A DNA stretch of 64,000 bases from Linnemannia elongata (GCA_036320915.1 JAXBDG010000001.1:124001-188000), one strand, 5' to 3'. Positions 1 through 11,485 are shown, counted from the first letter of the stretch. Numbers and translations: made by a program. Notes: generated from the letters alone by a model not told the origin.

Positions 1-1298
1 CTTGCTCGTCGTACTCAGCGAGTGTCTCCAATATAACGGCAAGGCCGCGTGTACTTGTGTGAGTAGTGTCCCTATGCACCTGGAGGTAAGCGCCATCGCG
101 CCAAAAAATCGCTCGAGCTTCTTTCATTCACTAAGAGCCAAAACAGAAAAAACAAAAGAGCATAGCAAAACACCATGCACGCCATGGCTCATACCATGGC
201 CCATGCCATGTCCCACCTTACACCCATACACCATGTGTCCATGCGAACATGGTTATGCAAGGAATGTGAGAGTAACGTTCATGTCTTGCAAACAACTCAA
301 AACAAAAAAACATTGTTGAGCTGGTGTACAGGACAAGAGAGCTTTTTTTCTGACGACAATGATGACACACTATCCACTCTCAGGCTCAACTCTCCTACCC
401 GAGGTACCAACATGTACACAACAACGAGAGCACTGCTGCTTTTTTTTCCCCTTACTCCTTCAAGCACAACGTTTTGTCATTATTATTTTTTCTTCGATGA
501 AGCGCTTTTTCCTGGTGTTGTTTGTTGTCATGGGAATGGCGAACTTACAAAAATAAAAAGTGGTGGCGTTTCTTGTGAGTAGCTCTCTTCTTCCTGTTCA
601 AGAAGAATGGTGGAGTGTGGTGATGAGTGTGCTGGTTGGTTGTAAATCGTGATCGGTGCTGGTCGAGAAGGAAAAGCCGAGATGATAGTGACGACCACAG
701 GGACCAAAAAAGAGAAGAAAGAGTCAAAAGTACGCGTATCGCGAGCTTGTTTTAAAAGGGCAGTCGTGTCGATAGAGAAAGACGAGAGAAGAGAGGGGGG
801 TGTGGATCTGCAAAGCAAGAGAGGTAGGAGTAAGAGGAAGTAAAGAAGAAGAAGAGACAAACAGAAATGAAAGTGACCAAGAGGGGCGTAAAGGGTTATA
901 ATACTGCACAAGCGAGACAAGAGACAAGAAATGTATGTATGTGGAGAGAAGAGAGAGGATGAAAGGGGAGATTGATCTCAAATTGGTTTGTTCCATGATT
1001 GATGGACATTGAGTACAAAGGAAAAGATACCTTCCTGGCTCGAGGCAAATATCTTGCTTACTCAGTCACCACCTTGCCCAGGTCATGTTCACATCCCACA
1101 AACTGGCACATGCTCCAATTGTTGTTTTTGTTTTGTTGTTCATAAGCTGTTTAATGTTTGTCGCTTGTTCGTTGTTTTTATTCGTTGTGTCCGGGTGTGT
1201 GCGTGCAAAAAGGAGATGAAAGGAAAACAAAAAAAATGGATGCTATGTTATGAAAATCATGAAGAAAAGAAATGGCCGTCAATGAAATCTAACAGCAA
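1..1298. other. Non-genic left edge
   Basis: No convincing gene is seen. Open stretches are short and low in complexity, with repeated CCATG/CATGCC words near 170-220 and purine-rich DNA at 660-900. It holds the 3' flank of the minus-strand carnitine acetyltransferase gene. An open stretch at 2-84 followed by GTAAGC could be the end of an exon cut by the window edge, but nothing supports it further. Confidence 0.5.
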
Positions 1299-4200
1299 CT
1301 ACTTATTACTGGAGTTGCTGAGGTTGGAATTGGCACGGCGGGACCGGAGACGGCCAAGGACACTGTCCTCGCCCATCAAGATCGCCATAAACGTCCTCTT
1401 GGCGCCAGAATCACTCCTTGGCCTGCCACCGCCTCCCATCAATTGGCTCGACGATCTTGTCCTGTTTCCTTGCTGCGTCGAAGCTGAAGACGAAGAGTTG
1501 TTCGACAGCAGCGATGCTGAACTGGCAGAAATCGAGGTCGAGTTGTTCGTCGGCAACTGAGGTTTGTTGGTCTTGGCTTTGGGCGATCCGGGCGTCACGT
1601 CATCAAACGCAATGTCGTCAATACCAGACCAATACTTTTCCTGTGCCATCGCCATCGCATTCCTCGCCAGCGCTGTCCTCAACACAGGGTCATCCTTTTG
1701 GAAGAACAGACTCGTCCTTGGTGCAGGCTTGGACAGTGATGGTGGGGAAGGACTACGCGAAATCAGATCCTCTCCACCCGACCCAAAGAAACCAGGCGAC
1801 GTCGTATCAATCATAGAAAGGATCATGTTGGTCGACTCCTCGCCGTTGGCAGCAGCAGTAGCCATCGCCTTCTCCCTCTCCTCCGCAGCAACACGAGCCG
1901 CTTCTGCTGCTGCTGCTGCAGCTGCCAGAGCCGCCTCGGCCGCCTCAGCCTTCTCAATCTTGCGGACCTCTTCGAATGTGAAACGCATGTCCTCCAAAGC
2001 CTCAGCAATATGCTGACCAAATTCTTTGGATCCCAGGCCCAAACTCGTCACACAGAAATAAAGCTCCGTCTCCTTGACCATGTACGCACATCCGTACCCA
2101 TCAGGAACGACCTCTCCCCAGCCATACGCAATAAAACAATCGTCCGAGATCTGGGAGGTGGATAATCTCCAACGGCATGTCCTCGCAAAGACCGGGTCCT
2201 GGAACATGGCGGGCACTTCCTCCTCTGGCCTACGAATCAACCGCAGACCCAACAAATGACGATCAATGGCCTGTCCATCGACGGCCCAGGCAGTATACTG
2301 GGCATGGCGAGCCACTGCTGCGCGACAAGCAGCAGCCCTGGCCTTGAGAGACACGTCAGGGTTGTCCATCGCCTCGCAGAACGCCTTGCTCTCAATCGAG
2401 CACGAGCGGGCTGTCTCTGTCCGTCCATGACGGTACTTGCGCGTCGCAGCCGATTCGTAGGTCGCGACCAGCTCTCCGTGCTTGCGGTAGTAGGCCAGCT
2501 GGAGCGCCATCTGGACATAGGCGTCGGGCGACATCTTGAAGGCCTTGATGAGACCCTTTCCGTAGCCCTTGAACTCTGTTGGAACCATCTGGTGAGCATC
2601 GACGGTCTCCTTGAATGTCACATGGGCATTGGCGATGGCGCGGTCGAGGGCGGGGCTGGTGATAAAGTTAAGGGGTTGAGGCTTGTCTAATGCAGAGGCG
2701 CACTCGTAGAGGTCCTCAGCGTTCAAGTTCCTGAAATCAGGCAGGTTTCGAGCCTGGGCCTCATCAATCATGAATCGACAGAGACGGGAAGTAGGAGTTG
2801 CATCCATCTTGGAGTGCTCTCCGTTCATACCAGCACGACCGTTGGCAAAGACAATCAATTGGAAACACTTGTCGAACCAACGGGAAGCACCATCACCGTG
2901 CCAGCAGGCGCGCGAGAATTCCTCCGAGGTTGAGGGTGAACTAGAGTCGAGGCAGAGAACAAACATCGAGGACTCGATCTTGGCCATGTGAGCCTTGTTG
3001 GAGGTGTGAGCCTCAAAGAGAGTGACACGGTCCTTGGCAGCCTGGTCGCGATGGGTCGTGGAGAGGATACCGATTTGGGGGACGGAGGACTTGTCGTCGT
3101 CGGCCATCTTTTTGATACGCTCGAGCTGGATCATGATCTCGCGTGGGGAGAGGACCGAGTTGGGCTTGGAGGGAAGATGCAGGGTCTCGAAGATGTAGAA
3201 CTTGCCGTTGCGGACGACGCAAATGTGGTTGTTTGTCTCTGTGGGGAAGCCGACAGCGGAGTCAGCACATGAGCCAGCGATGCGGGTGTAGTTGAAAAGG
3301 TACTGGTACATGTTCATACAGAAGGGCGCATTCCTCGCCATATCCGGGGTCAGGGTGCGCCTATTTTGAATAGGTTGCATGAGATCGAAAGAGAGATAAG
3401 CGATTGTCAGCACTTGTTTTGTTTGTCTTTGCTTGCTGTCCGTGTTTCCTTTGTCCGTGTGTGTGCGGGCAGTGTAGGTAGAGTAGTTGTGCGAATAATC
3501 ATGAAAACTCTACGCCCTCTCTCCCTCTTCCTTCGTAGGCGAACTCCGGAAATCCAAAATAGGAAGAAGCGCGTGGGATAGTGTACCCTAACACAAGGAA
3601 CAACATAAAAGAAGAGCCACCCACACCCACACCCACCACCACAACTACAAGGATAAACAATCACCACCACCACGCCCATGTTTACACAAAGAGCATATAA
3701 GCAAGAAAACAAAGCAATAATAAAAAGCCGACAATCTGCCATGAGGCATGAACACAAACAGAAGATTCAAAAGAAATTGCAAACGTAAACAAAGGATGGT
3801 AGGGTGTGGATGTGGTCGATCGTATCTGATGAAGGGTGGAAGTTGAAAATGGAGGACAGAGCAACAAGAAAGAAAGGAAACCCATATGCCTTACTTTTTC
3901 CTTGACTGTGCCCCTGCTCTGCCCTGCCCTGCGCTCTTTTTTTATATATATTTTATACGCATGCCAACTCTGTATTTGCTTTTTGTAAATGTGATTACAT
4001 GTTGCTCTCATCGATTCTTTTTTTTTCTTCTCCACTCAACTTTAGCCCTTTTTTTCCTTTTTCTTTCACACCTTGGTTTCCCTTTAATTCTCGTTGCAGA
4101 ACGAAAATAATCGAACCTCCTTTCATATGTCAGAGGCAAAACGAGGAGAACGGGGGAAGAAAGTAAATCGAGTAGAAAGTTCATTCACAGCTCGCTCTTC

Positions 4201-4967
4201 TTCCCACTCTTTGGCCTCAATTGCATGCACTAACATACACCGCGACACAGGTCGCTTTGTTCTTTCCACACTTTGTCCTCGATTGATAATACTAACTTCC
4301 ACAGCTGGCTCTCCTCTTTTCGCAACATTGACCTTCACACTGATATAGACATTTTACAAACAAGAAAAACTTACGTGGCGATGAGTTGGCGGAACTCGAT
4401 GGCGAGACTGACAAGCAAGGCAGCACGGGCAGTCTGCGTAGGCATACGAGGATCATCCTGGAACCCAAAGTAGTAATTCACAAAGAACGTCGAAGGATCA
4501 CGATGAGAGAAATAAGCCCAATCATCCCACCACTCCGCCAACCAACTCGTCCCCCGCTCCTCACATTCACGAGCATGTTCCCTCAACCGTTTATCAAGGT
4601 CGACACCCAGGGGGAGTAAACCTTTCGGTGGCGAAGGTCCCTGTCCTTGGAAATCTTTGACTGCAGCGACAGTGCGCTGGTACTCCTGATCGGTTGTCAG
4701 AGGACGGACTGTGTCGAGGTAGCGGGCCAGGGTCTGCTCGAGTGGGGGAATGGGTAGATTAGGCAGTTTGTCTTGTCCCTTGTCCATGATGGAGCATTCT
4801 TGAGCAAGAGTGAGTGGAGGTGGGATGGCACTGATGGTGAGTGCGGCGAGGGTCGGGGATGACTCTGGAGAATTGGTGGCGGACTTGTTAAGGTCCGGCA
4901 GGGGCGCTGTTGCGAAGAGCGAGATCATGGGCGCACGCTTGTTGTTGTTTGTGATATGTGGCGGCAT
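1299..4967 (-). CDS. Carnitine O-acetyltransferase (choline/carnitine acyltransferase family) with long C-terminal extension
   Basis: Transfers acetyl groups between CoA and carnitine, normally in mitochondria or peroxisomes. I read two exons, 4967-4375 and 3360-1299, joined at a GTAAGT donor and an AAAATAG acceptor, giving about 884 residues. The start is the ATG at 4967; the open frame upstream of it is Ser/Leu-rich, UTR-like sequence. Family landmarks are LPNLPIPPLEQTLARYLDT near residue 75, the PFCMNMYQYLF block right after the splice, the catalytic His of NGEHSKMDATP near residue 380, and the YESAATRKYRHGRTE substrate motif. After the enzyme fold comes an Ala/Glu-rich coiled coil and about 200 Ser/Pro-rich residues ending in SNK, which is not a standard peroxisomal signal. 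The tail is longer than usual for the family. The intron is about 1 kb, long for this genome. Identity is certain; the first exon boundary is well supported by frame. Confidence 0.9.
3361..4374 (-). other. Long intron (about 1 kb) in the carnitine acetyltransferase gene
   Basis: This stretch is bounded by GTAAGT (donor, minus strand) and AATAG (acceptor) and joins two halves of one enzyme in frame. It contains T-rich tracts and no recognisable coding sequence on either strand. Confidence 0.7.
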
Positions 4968-7525
4968 CTTGGCAGTTGTCGAAAGTGATAAATGTACAGG
5001 GTTATTGCGACGATTAAAAGTCAAGATAAGAGTGAATGAAAATGCCTTTTGTGTGTGTGCAGTGAAATGAGTTTTATGAATGAGTGTAATGAGAGTTGAG
5101 GTACAAGAGTTGAAATGAGTAAAAAAAGAGCGGAGAAGTGGAGAAGGAAAGGTTTCAGGTATGAAGGTATGAAGGTATGAAGAGAAGAGTGGAGAGTGGG
5201 GTTTGGGAAGGAAGAGTGGGGAGTGGGGAGTGAAGAGGAAGAAGGAGTCAAGAAAGACACGACCGAGGACGAACGAGCAACAGCGGAAGGGGAAGAGGTG
5301 GAGAGTGAAAGGAGAAAGAGCAAGGAAAGGAAGAAAAAGAGATGTCTTTTTATACCTGTCAATGAACTTGACCCTCGTGCCCTTCAATGACCTATTGATA
5401 TCGTACCCTACCCTACCCTATCCTATCCTATCCATCATCATCATCATCATCACCCACGTTTTGCTGCTCCATTGCTGATGGTCTCGAACTGAGTATCGAT
5501 ATTGTTGTTGATTTTATCGCTGATCCTTGTTGTTGGTTTTATCACTGATCGTTGTTATTGATTGATTGCAGATCCATAACCCTTTTGTCCATCATTGTCT
5601 GTAGTTTTATGGTTCTCCATTGATTCAATGCTTCAGGATACCCTGAAATCCTGCATAGAATGAAAACTCCAGGGGTAGTCCACATGTACCTCTAAATAAT
5701 CTGCAAGAGTCCGAAGTACTCATTCCCCTGCTAACGACCATCCACATGCAATCAAAAGAGATACATACTCCTTCCCTCCTGCATGCCTCTTCCCTCCATC
5801 TTTCCTAGTCTCGCCCTTTTTGAACCAGGGCTCCCTTTTTTCCTTCCACTCTCCCTCTCTTTTGCTTGACCTTTCCATCCCCTCGGAGCCAATTGCCAAA
5901 TCGAGCCTTCCCTCCCCCTCTTTCTTCTTATCCTGCTTCCTTCATCCTGTCCGTGTCGACAACTTATCGTCATGCGGGTCCTGCGTAGAAGGTCATCCTC
6001 ATCTTCATGTTGTTATTATTGTTGTTGACACCCTGTCCGAATAAGAAAAAACCTACCCGGGGTAAGAACATATAAAAAAGAGCTTGTTAGCACAATAACT
6101 TTCCTACACTCCTCATCACTTGTGGTCATGGACAACTCCTCCGTTCTTTTCCCTTTCTTTCCCCTTCCCCGGACTTTTTTTTTAAGAAGTACAGCACTCG
6201 AGTCGCGTGCACAATCCTCTATGTCTTTGATTTCTTTGTTCCGTGAAATCCCTTCTGAAATCTGTGGAGAAAAAGATTTCTATGGCTCGACTTCTTTTTG
6301 GCATGTGGTACCGTAACGTCTGTGGGGGGGGGGGGGGGGGGGGGGCGAGGAGGGAGGAGGAGGGAGGAGGAGGGAGGAGGAGGACAGGTTGCCATAAAGG
6401 TTGGAGAGCAGAAAAGTGGCACAAGAGAGCGGGGGAAAATAAAAACAACTTTGCTCCCCTACTAGGTACAATATGCAGCTCGAAAAAGAACCGGGATGCA
6501 AAGGCAGAGAGGGATAGAGAAGTAGCCAATTAGACCGACCTGTAAGATCGCTGCTACCTTGGTCCCATGGCCATTTCGCCTTTCGCCACTCGTTGGTTTG
6601 AATCATCCATGATTCATCCTTACTCCATGCTATGATTGATCAAAGATGGTTGATAGTGCTGAAGCGTGCGAAAACCCCCCCCCCCCCTAGTGTCCTGAAA
6701 GTCATTGGAAATCACCAAAGGTGTCGAATGGTTGCCTGAAAAGAGTGGAAAAGATTGAAGATCGAAAAGGGTTACAAAGAAAGGAGCAACAGCGGTATTT
6801 ATATGTTTGTAGCCCTCATGTTCTCGGCTCGAAAAATGATCAAGTTACACTCAACACGTATATCCCCCGTTACGCTCGCCGTTTGCCCGCCCTGTACACC
6901 AACTACTTTACAATTCACAACCAGCAAAGCATGGGTCTGCAACCTCCAACCATAGTAAAAGCAACAACACATAAGAGCCGCCCGCCGCGCCCGAGAGACT
7001 GGGTCAACTTTGTTGTTTATGATGTGTGTGTGTGCCCTACTGCTTCCGAAACGGTCCTTGTTTACTTTCCGTGTGGCGAAGGAGAGAGAGAGAATGAAGG
7101 TGGACCCTGCATTTGAGCCAAATCATCAACAACAGAACCGTCAACAGGAGGGACAGTTCGACGCGTTGACCGTCTAAAGAATAATAACATTTACGTTCCC
7201 ACCCATAGCTTCAATGCGTCTTCTATCGTAAGTAACATGCAATCAACATTCCTTCTCTAAACACACCCAATTGCGATCAGAACTTTGCTCTCCTCTTCTT
7301 TCTCTCGTTTCCTTCCACCCTTTCCTCCCTCCTTGTTGAAGTAATCACTTCCCTCTATAAATCACAAGTAACGTGACTCTTCTTGCTCACCCGATTACAT
7401 TTACAAAGGATTGATGGCAAAAAAAAAAAAGTCTGAATGAAACGCCCAGGCGGCTGCAAGACCCAAGATCCGAATCTAACTTCGATCTCCTCTCTTTCCT
7501 ACATCCCCATTCCATCCATCAAACC
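4968..7525. other. Intergenic region between divergent genes
   Basis: About 2.5 kb with no gene I can support. It holds purine-rich DNA (5100-5340), a short (TACCC/TATCC)n run followed by (ATC)n near 5400-5450, a 22-G run with an AGGAGG-rich array (6324-6382), a C-run near 6675, and CT-rich promoter-like DNA before 7526. Confidence 0.5.
6324..6382 (+). repeat. 22-G homopolymer plus GGAGGA-type microsatellite
   Basis: A run of 22 G residues at 6324-6345 is followed by reiterations of a GAGGAGGGAGGA-like unit. Such DNA can form G-quadruplexes, and homopolymer length here may be unreliable in the assembly. Confidence 0.85.
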
Positions 7526-8630
7526 ATGTCGTCTGCTCAGAAGGTCCTCCTCCTCGTCGGACCCCCCGGTTCGGGAAAGTCTACCTTTGCCAAGGCTCTC
7601 ACCAAAGTCTTCCCCGTACGTCTACTTCTGCATTCAAGCAACAACTGCAACCAACATAAAGCTATAGCCCTAAAGGAAACAAACGGCCTCTCCTGTCAAC
7701 TCCATGGACATCCTACAAAAAAACGGAAGGCAAATAACATCAATTGAGGGCTAATAACTTCAATTGAAAGCTAATAACGTCAATTGGAAAAAAAACCATC
7801 CAAAATAGAACTTTGTCCGTATTAACCAGGACGATTTGGGCGACAGACAAGCCTGCGAAGAGTTGACAATGTCCGCCCTCCAGGCCAACAACCGGACCCA
7901 ATCCGTTGTCATCGACCGCTGTAACTTTGACCAGGACCAACGCAAAGTCTGGATCAACATTGCCTCCCAGCTTTCCATCTCCGAGGTCAATGTTATTATC
8001 ATGGATACCGAATTCTATCACTGCAAGAAGCGTATCCTTGCCCGTACCAACCACCCAACCCAGGTCGAGGGCGCCCAGGGAATCGATGTCCTCTACAAGT
8101 TCATGGAGATGTTGACCCTCCCCACTTACTTTGAGGGCATCACGAAGATCATGCGCTTGGAGCCCCAGGCGACGGCAGAGTACTCGGACGAGGCTGTCAA
8201 AGAGATCATGGAGAACTTGTCCAAGGTCGAGAAGCCCGAGAATTTGCAGGCCCCCCGCTGGCAGAAGGAGGATTATTACTTCAAGACCCAGTACCACCGT
8301 GACGAGGAGGCTTACCGTGCTCGCAAGGCTGCCCAATATGCTGCTTCGCAACAGGCTCAGAAGACTGCTGGTCATAAGTCAGGATTGGAGGTCGATGAGG
8401 AAGGGTTTGCGGTCAAGAAGCGTCCTGGACACAAGGAGGAGCAACCATCGGCACCTGCCCCTGTTCGCCCCCCACTCTTCGGTGCTGCCGGTGGTGGATG
8501 GAGAGCTCGTGAGGCTGCCAAGCAGCAGGAGAAGGCCCAGCAGGAACCCAAGAAGTTCGGACCCACCCTTTATGAGGTTCCTAAGCCCGCCGTCACCAAC
8601 CCCTTCGACCTCCTCGGCGACGACGAGTAA
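7526..8630 (+). CDS. P-loop AAA_33-type kinase-like protein
   Basis: Two exons, 7526-7615 and 7809-8630, separated by a 193-bp GTACGT...TAG intron, encode about 303 residues. The N-terminus has a Walker A motif, GPPGSGKST, at residues 12-20; the second exon opens with RINQDDLGDRQAC and then VVIDRCNFDQDQRK, the signature of the AAA_33 polynucleotide-kinase-like family also found in PNKP-type enzymes. It probably phosphorylates a nucleic-acid or nucleotide substrate, but the substrate cannot be read from sequence. The C-terminal third is charged and Gln/Ala-rich, likely disordered, and ends in NPFDLLGDDE; NPF is a known EH-domain-binding tripeptide. The splice is supported because it restores the QDDLG block. 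No phosphatase domain is present. Confidence 0.85.
7730..7789 (+). repeat. Three tandem 20-bp units inside an intron
   Basis: Units at 7730-7749, 7750-7769 and 7770-7789 share the consensus GCTAATAACNTCAATTGANN. Each carries the palindrome CAATTG and a CTAAT-type branch-point-like word. They lie just upstream of the acceptor of the P-loop kinase-like gene. Confidence 0.9.
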
Positions 8631-9125
8631 CTCATCGGCACGTTCATGTATTTTCACACCGCTGCCGTCAACATCATCATGGATAGTCGAATTCTGGATA
8701 ATGCAGGAGCAGGATCGCTGAAGATGGCAAAAAAAAAGGGCGCATATTTGGGTACCTGCCACTGTTACGCCTAATTTTTGTCCGGAGGCGAGGCTGAGGA
8801 TAATAGAGTGCTTTTTGTTGTCAGGATTCTTGGACTACAGGATATTTATCTCTTTTTACCCCGGGGCTACTTCATTTTTATTTTTTAGAGCGACCTTTTT
8901 CTGTTGATTGTCTTTGCCACTACATTCATCTTAGAACATCATACAATTATTTACTACCTCAATTGTTTCCCCCTTCCATACATTTCGCAATCATTTTCAT
9001 TCTTTTTTTTACTTTTGTTTTATTTATGCTGTTTTTACCAGGGTTTCTACTAATAAACCCGCACTTTCCCTCTCTCCCAAACTGACCAAAAAAAAAAGAA
9101 AAAAGAAAACGCCCTAAAAATGACC
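8631..9125. other. Intergenic, convergent 3' ends
   Basis: About 500 bp between the 3' ends of the P-loop gene (+) and the first F-box gene (-). It is T-rich and A-rich with no coding signal. Confidence 0.6.
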
Positions 9126-11003
9126 CTAAACATGCCAATGCCGCCACCGCCCAAGGGGACTCAATAGCTTCCTCAACGGAACCCCCTGCGAATGCAACCA
9201 TTCTGCCGTATCTTCGTTCACCTGCCTAATTCCCCTGATCACCAACCATTCTAGGTGTCTACACCCGACGAGCGATCGGATCCCTTCGTCTGTGAAATCG
9301 TAGCAGTTTTTTAAAGATAGTTTTCGGAGGTGGGGGACGTACGATCCTGTTTGTTGGCTAGGTGGTTGTGGGTGCGGAAGTGGGAGGGTTGTTGAGGTGG
9401 ATGCTGATGATGATGAGAAGGAGGAGGAGGAGGAGGAGGAGGAGGAGGAGGAGGAGGAGGAGGAGGTGGTGGTGGTAGCGGACGTGAGGATTGGTTGTAG
9501 CGACTGTGAAGGTCCTGCGAGAGTATGAGGCGATCCTGTATTGTTGTTGTCGTCGTTGTTGGCAGTGGCAGTGGCAGTGGCGGTAGGGATGTGATACGGT
9601 GGAGCGACTTGCGCTTCCTGAACCATCATCGTCGCCATGGGCGCTTGACCAGCAATTCCTACAATATCTCCAACTCCAGCGCCTTGCCCCTCCACCCCAT
9701 CACCAAACGAAACCGGACTCTGGTCGCCAAAAGCAATAGCCTTCAGGGCCTTCACCGTGAGGCCATAACACTGATCCAACCGCAACTCTTCCAACTCGGG
9801 CGACCTCCTCAACAGCGCAATCAACTCTTCGTCCTGTATCCTTGTATGGATAAATGATGCCTTCTTCAGCGCCAGTACCTGTACTGTCGACGGTGTGGGG
9901 GAAGATGAGAGGAGGGGACGGGTGAGGGTGAGGGGTGAAAAGTCGTCGAGGGCTGTACACCCCGCGAGGCTAAAGTCCTGGAGGTGCGGTAACCAGGCTT
10001 GGATTCCCTCCAAGTCCTTTAGTTGTACACAGTCCTGGAAATCCAGTTCCTGCAGCTCTGGCCACGTTGTTGTTGCTCCATCGTCCTTGTCGATAGTATA
10101 GTCGCTTGATGGGTAAAAACGCAAATGTCGAAGAGCAGAGTTCCTCACAACCAACGTCTGCACCTTGCTAAAGGCGCTTAGAGTCGTCCAGAGAACCTGC
10201 ACCGACTCGACCCCTTCCCAGTCTTCGAGCAAGATTGTACGGACTCCATGCGCAGTCCTGGGGTTGAGCGCCAAGCGAGTTAGGAAGGAGAGGAATGATG
10301 TCTCGATCTTTGTCCAGGGTGAGTGTTTGGGCAGCTGTTGTGTTGCTGTTGGGGACGTTGATAAATTGTCCCACTTGTGTTGTTGTTGTTGTTGTTGTTG
10401 CTGGATAGAGCGAGGGATGTTGGCAGATATGGCCACCGACGGTCCTGCTCCTCCTGGATCTAGTCCAGCCACCGCCCGAGTATCCTCGACCCAAGAACTG
10501 GTAGACGAGAGCAACGTCGCTGCAAGAGACTGCCGATGCACAATCAGATTCGCATCCGAGTTATGTTGAAACACACTCTCCTTGGACCCTGCTCCTGCTC
10601 CTGTACCTCCCGGCAGCGCAGCTCCACCACCACCACCGAGCCCAAAACTAGTCCTTCGAAGCTGCAACTGCTTGGCACTACTCCCAATACCACCTCCAAC
10701 CTTGAAGAGCAACTGTTTCGAGAATTCAAGTCGGTGCCAGAAAACGGGTTCGAGGACTAGGGTGTTAGTCCATGAAGAGACGAGGCGGAAGGAGAGGAGG
10801 ATGGGCAGTGGGAGGGATGATAGGACTTGGAGAATGAGTTCCGTGGGTAGGGACGTCAGCGTTGTGGTTGCTGGTGGTGAAAGTTGTGGTGGGTGTTTGA
10901 AGGAAGAGGTGCCCGACTGTGCTGCAGCTGTGGTTTCCGGCTCCGTGTCCATGTGCATATCGACGTCCATGATTTGTAACTTTTGCGGGTTGCTTGTGTG
11001 CAC
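9126..11003 (-). CDS. F-box/LRR protein
   Basis: A single-exon reading frame of 625 residues; a second in-frame ATG lies 11 codons in and is an equally possible start. Residues 50-95 match an F-box (LPTELILQVLSSLPLPILLS, then an RLVSSWTN segment), the module that binds Skp1 in SCF ubiquitin ligases. The rest contains irregular LRRs, seen as ELEELRLDQCYGLT and LRKLSLKNCYDFTDEGIRSL near the end. Between them are low-complexity runs of Gln, Gly and Ser; the poly-Ser run near 9417-9470 comes from a trinucleotide expansion. It probably recruits a substrate for ubiquitination; the substrate is unknown. A second F-box/LRR gene follows in the same orientation. Confidence 0.85.
   Translation of the reverse strand: MHTSNPQKLQIMDVDMHMDTEPETTAAAQSGTSSFKHPPQLSPPATTTLTSLPTELILQVLSSLPLPILLSFRLVSSWTNTLVLEPVFWHRLEFSKQLLFKVGGGIGSSAKQLQLRRTSFGLGGGGGAALPGGTGAGAGSKESVFQHNSDANLIVHRQSLAATLLSSTSSWVEDTRAVAGLDPGGAGPSVAISANIPRSIQQQQQQQQHKWDNLSTSPTATQQLPKHSPWTKIETSFLSFLTRLALNPRTAHGVRTILLEDWEGVESVQVLWTTLSAFSKVQTLVVRNSALRHLRFYPSSDYTIDKDDGATTTWPELQELDFQDCVQLKDLEGIQAWLPHLQDFSLAGCTALDDFSPLTLTRPLLSSSPTPSTVQVLALKKASFIHTRIQDEELIALLRRSPELEELRLDQCYGLTVKALKAIAFGDQSPVSFGDGVEGQGAGVGDIVGIAGQAPMATMMVQEAQVAPPYHIPTATATATANNDDNNNTGSPHTLAGPSQSLQPILTSATTTTSSSSSSSSSSSSSSSFSSSSASTSTTLPLPHPQPPSQQTGSYVPHLRKLSLKNCYDFTDEGIRSLVGCRHLEWLVIRGIRQVNEDTAEWLHSQGVPLRKLLSPLGRWRHWHV
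9417..9471 (+). repeat. GGA trinucleotide expansion inside a coding sequence
   Basis: An array of about 17 GAG/GGA units on the plus strand encodes the Ser run of the minus-strand F-box protein. It is likely to vary in length between isolates. Confidence 0.85.
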
Positions 11004-11485
11004 CCAGGCGAGGGATAGGTCTTTCGAGAGGGAGTTTTCGTTGGGTTATGAGAATAAGTGGTTTAGGAGGGAATAGGAAGAAGAGTGAAGAGTGAAGAGC
11101 GAGGAGTGAAGGGTGAAGGGCGAGAGAGAAGTTAAAAGCGTGTCCATGTCTCTTTATCATTTTTTTCTTATGACATCTTTGTCGCTCCACTTCGCCGAAA
11201 CGCGATATCGAAATGACTGCTTTTTGCGTCACATTCACAAACCACCATGCCACAAGGCGAAAAAGGTAAATGAAAAGCACGCAAAAAGGATCAAGAATGG
11301 GAAGCTCTGAACCCAACCACCTCGTCTGCAATTTTGCAAAAATTGCTGACCCAAAAATTGCAGACGAGGTGGTTGGGTTCAGAGCTTCCAAGAATGGGGG
11401 GTTTTTTTGGGTGGGTCTGTTCTAGTGGTATCTACTACAACATCTACTTTAAAGGCACAAAAAAATAAAAGAAAAACAAGGTGGC
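11004..11485. other. Intergenic between two F-box genes, holding a MITE
   Basis: The region contains the promoter of the first F-box gene, the 3' flank of the second, and the hairpin element at 11301-11388. Nothing else is recognisable. Confidence 0.6.
11301..11388. mobile_element. 88-bp MITE: perfect hairpin with 9-bp target-site duplication
   Basis: The arms 11301-11335 and 11354-11388 are exact reverse complements over 35 bp, separated by an 18-bp loop. The element is flanked by the direct repeat CAAGAATGG at 11292-11300 and 11389-11397. Long terminal inverted repeats with a 9-bp duplication fit a Mutator-like (MULE) derived miniature element. The perfection of both the arms and the target duplication indicates a recent insertion. 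It has no coding capacity and would depend on a transposase elsewhere. Confidence 0.9.

Noticed and set aside
2..84. Possible partial exon ending at GTAAGC
   Set aside because: Too short, cut by the window edge, and no recognisable protein motif.
4968..5387. N-terminal extension of the carnitine acetyltransferase by 140 codons
   Set aside because: The extension is Ser/Leu/Phe-rich leader-like sequence; the ATG at 4967 gives a normal family N-terminus.
7740..8375. Minus-strand open frame of 211 codons over the P-loop kinase-like gene
   Set aside because: It crosses the intron and overlaps a clear gene on the other strand; no recognisable domain.
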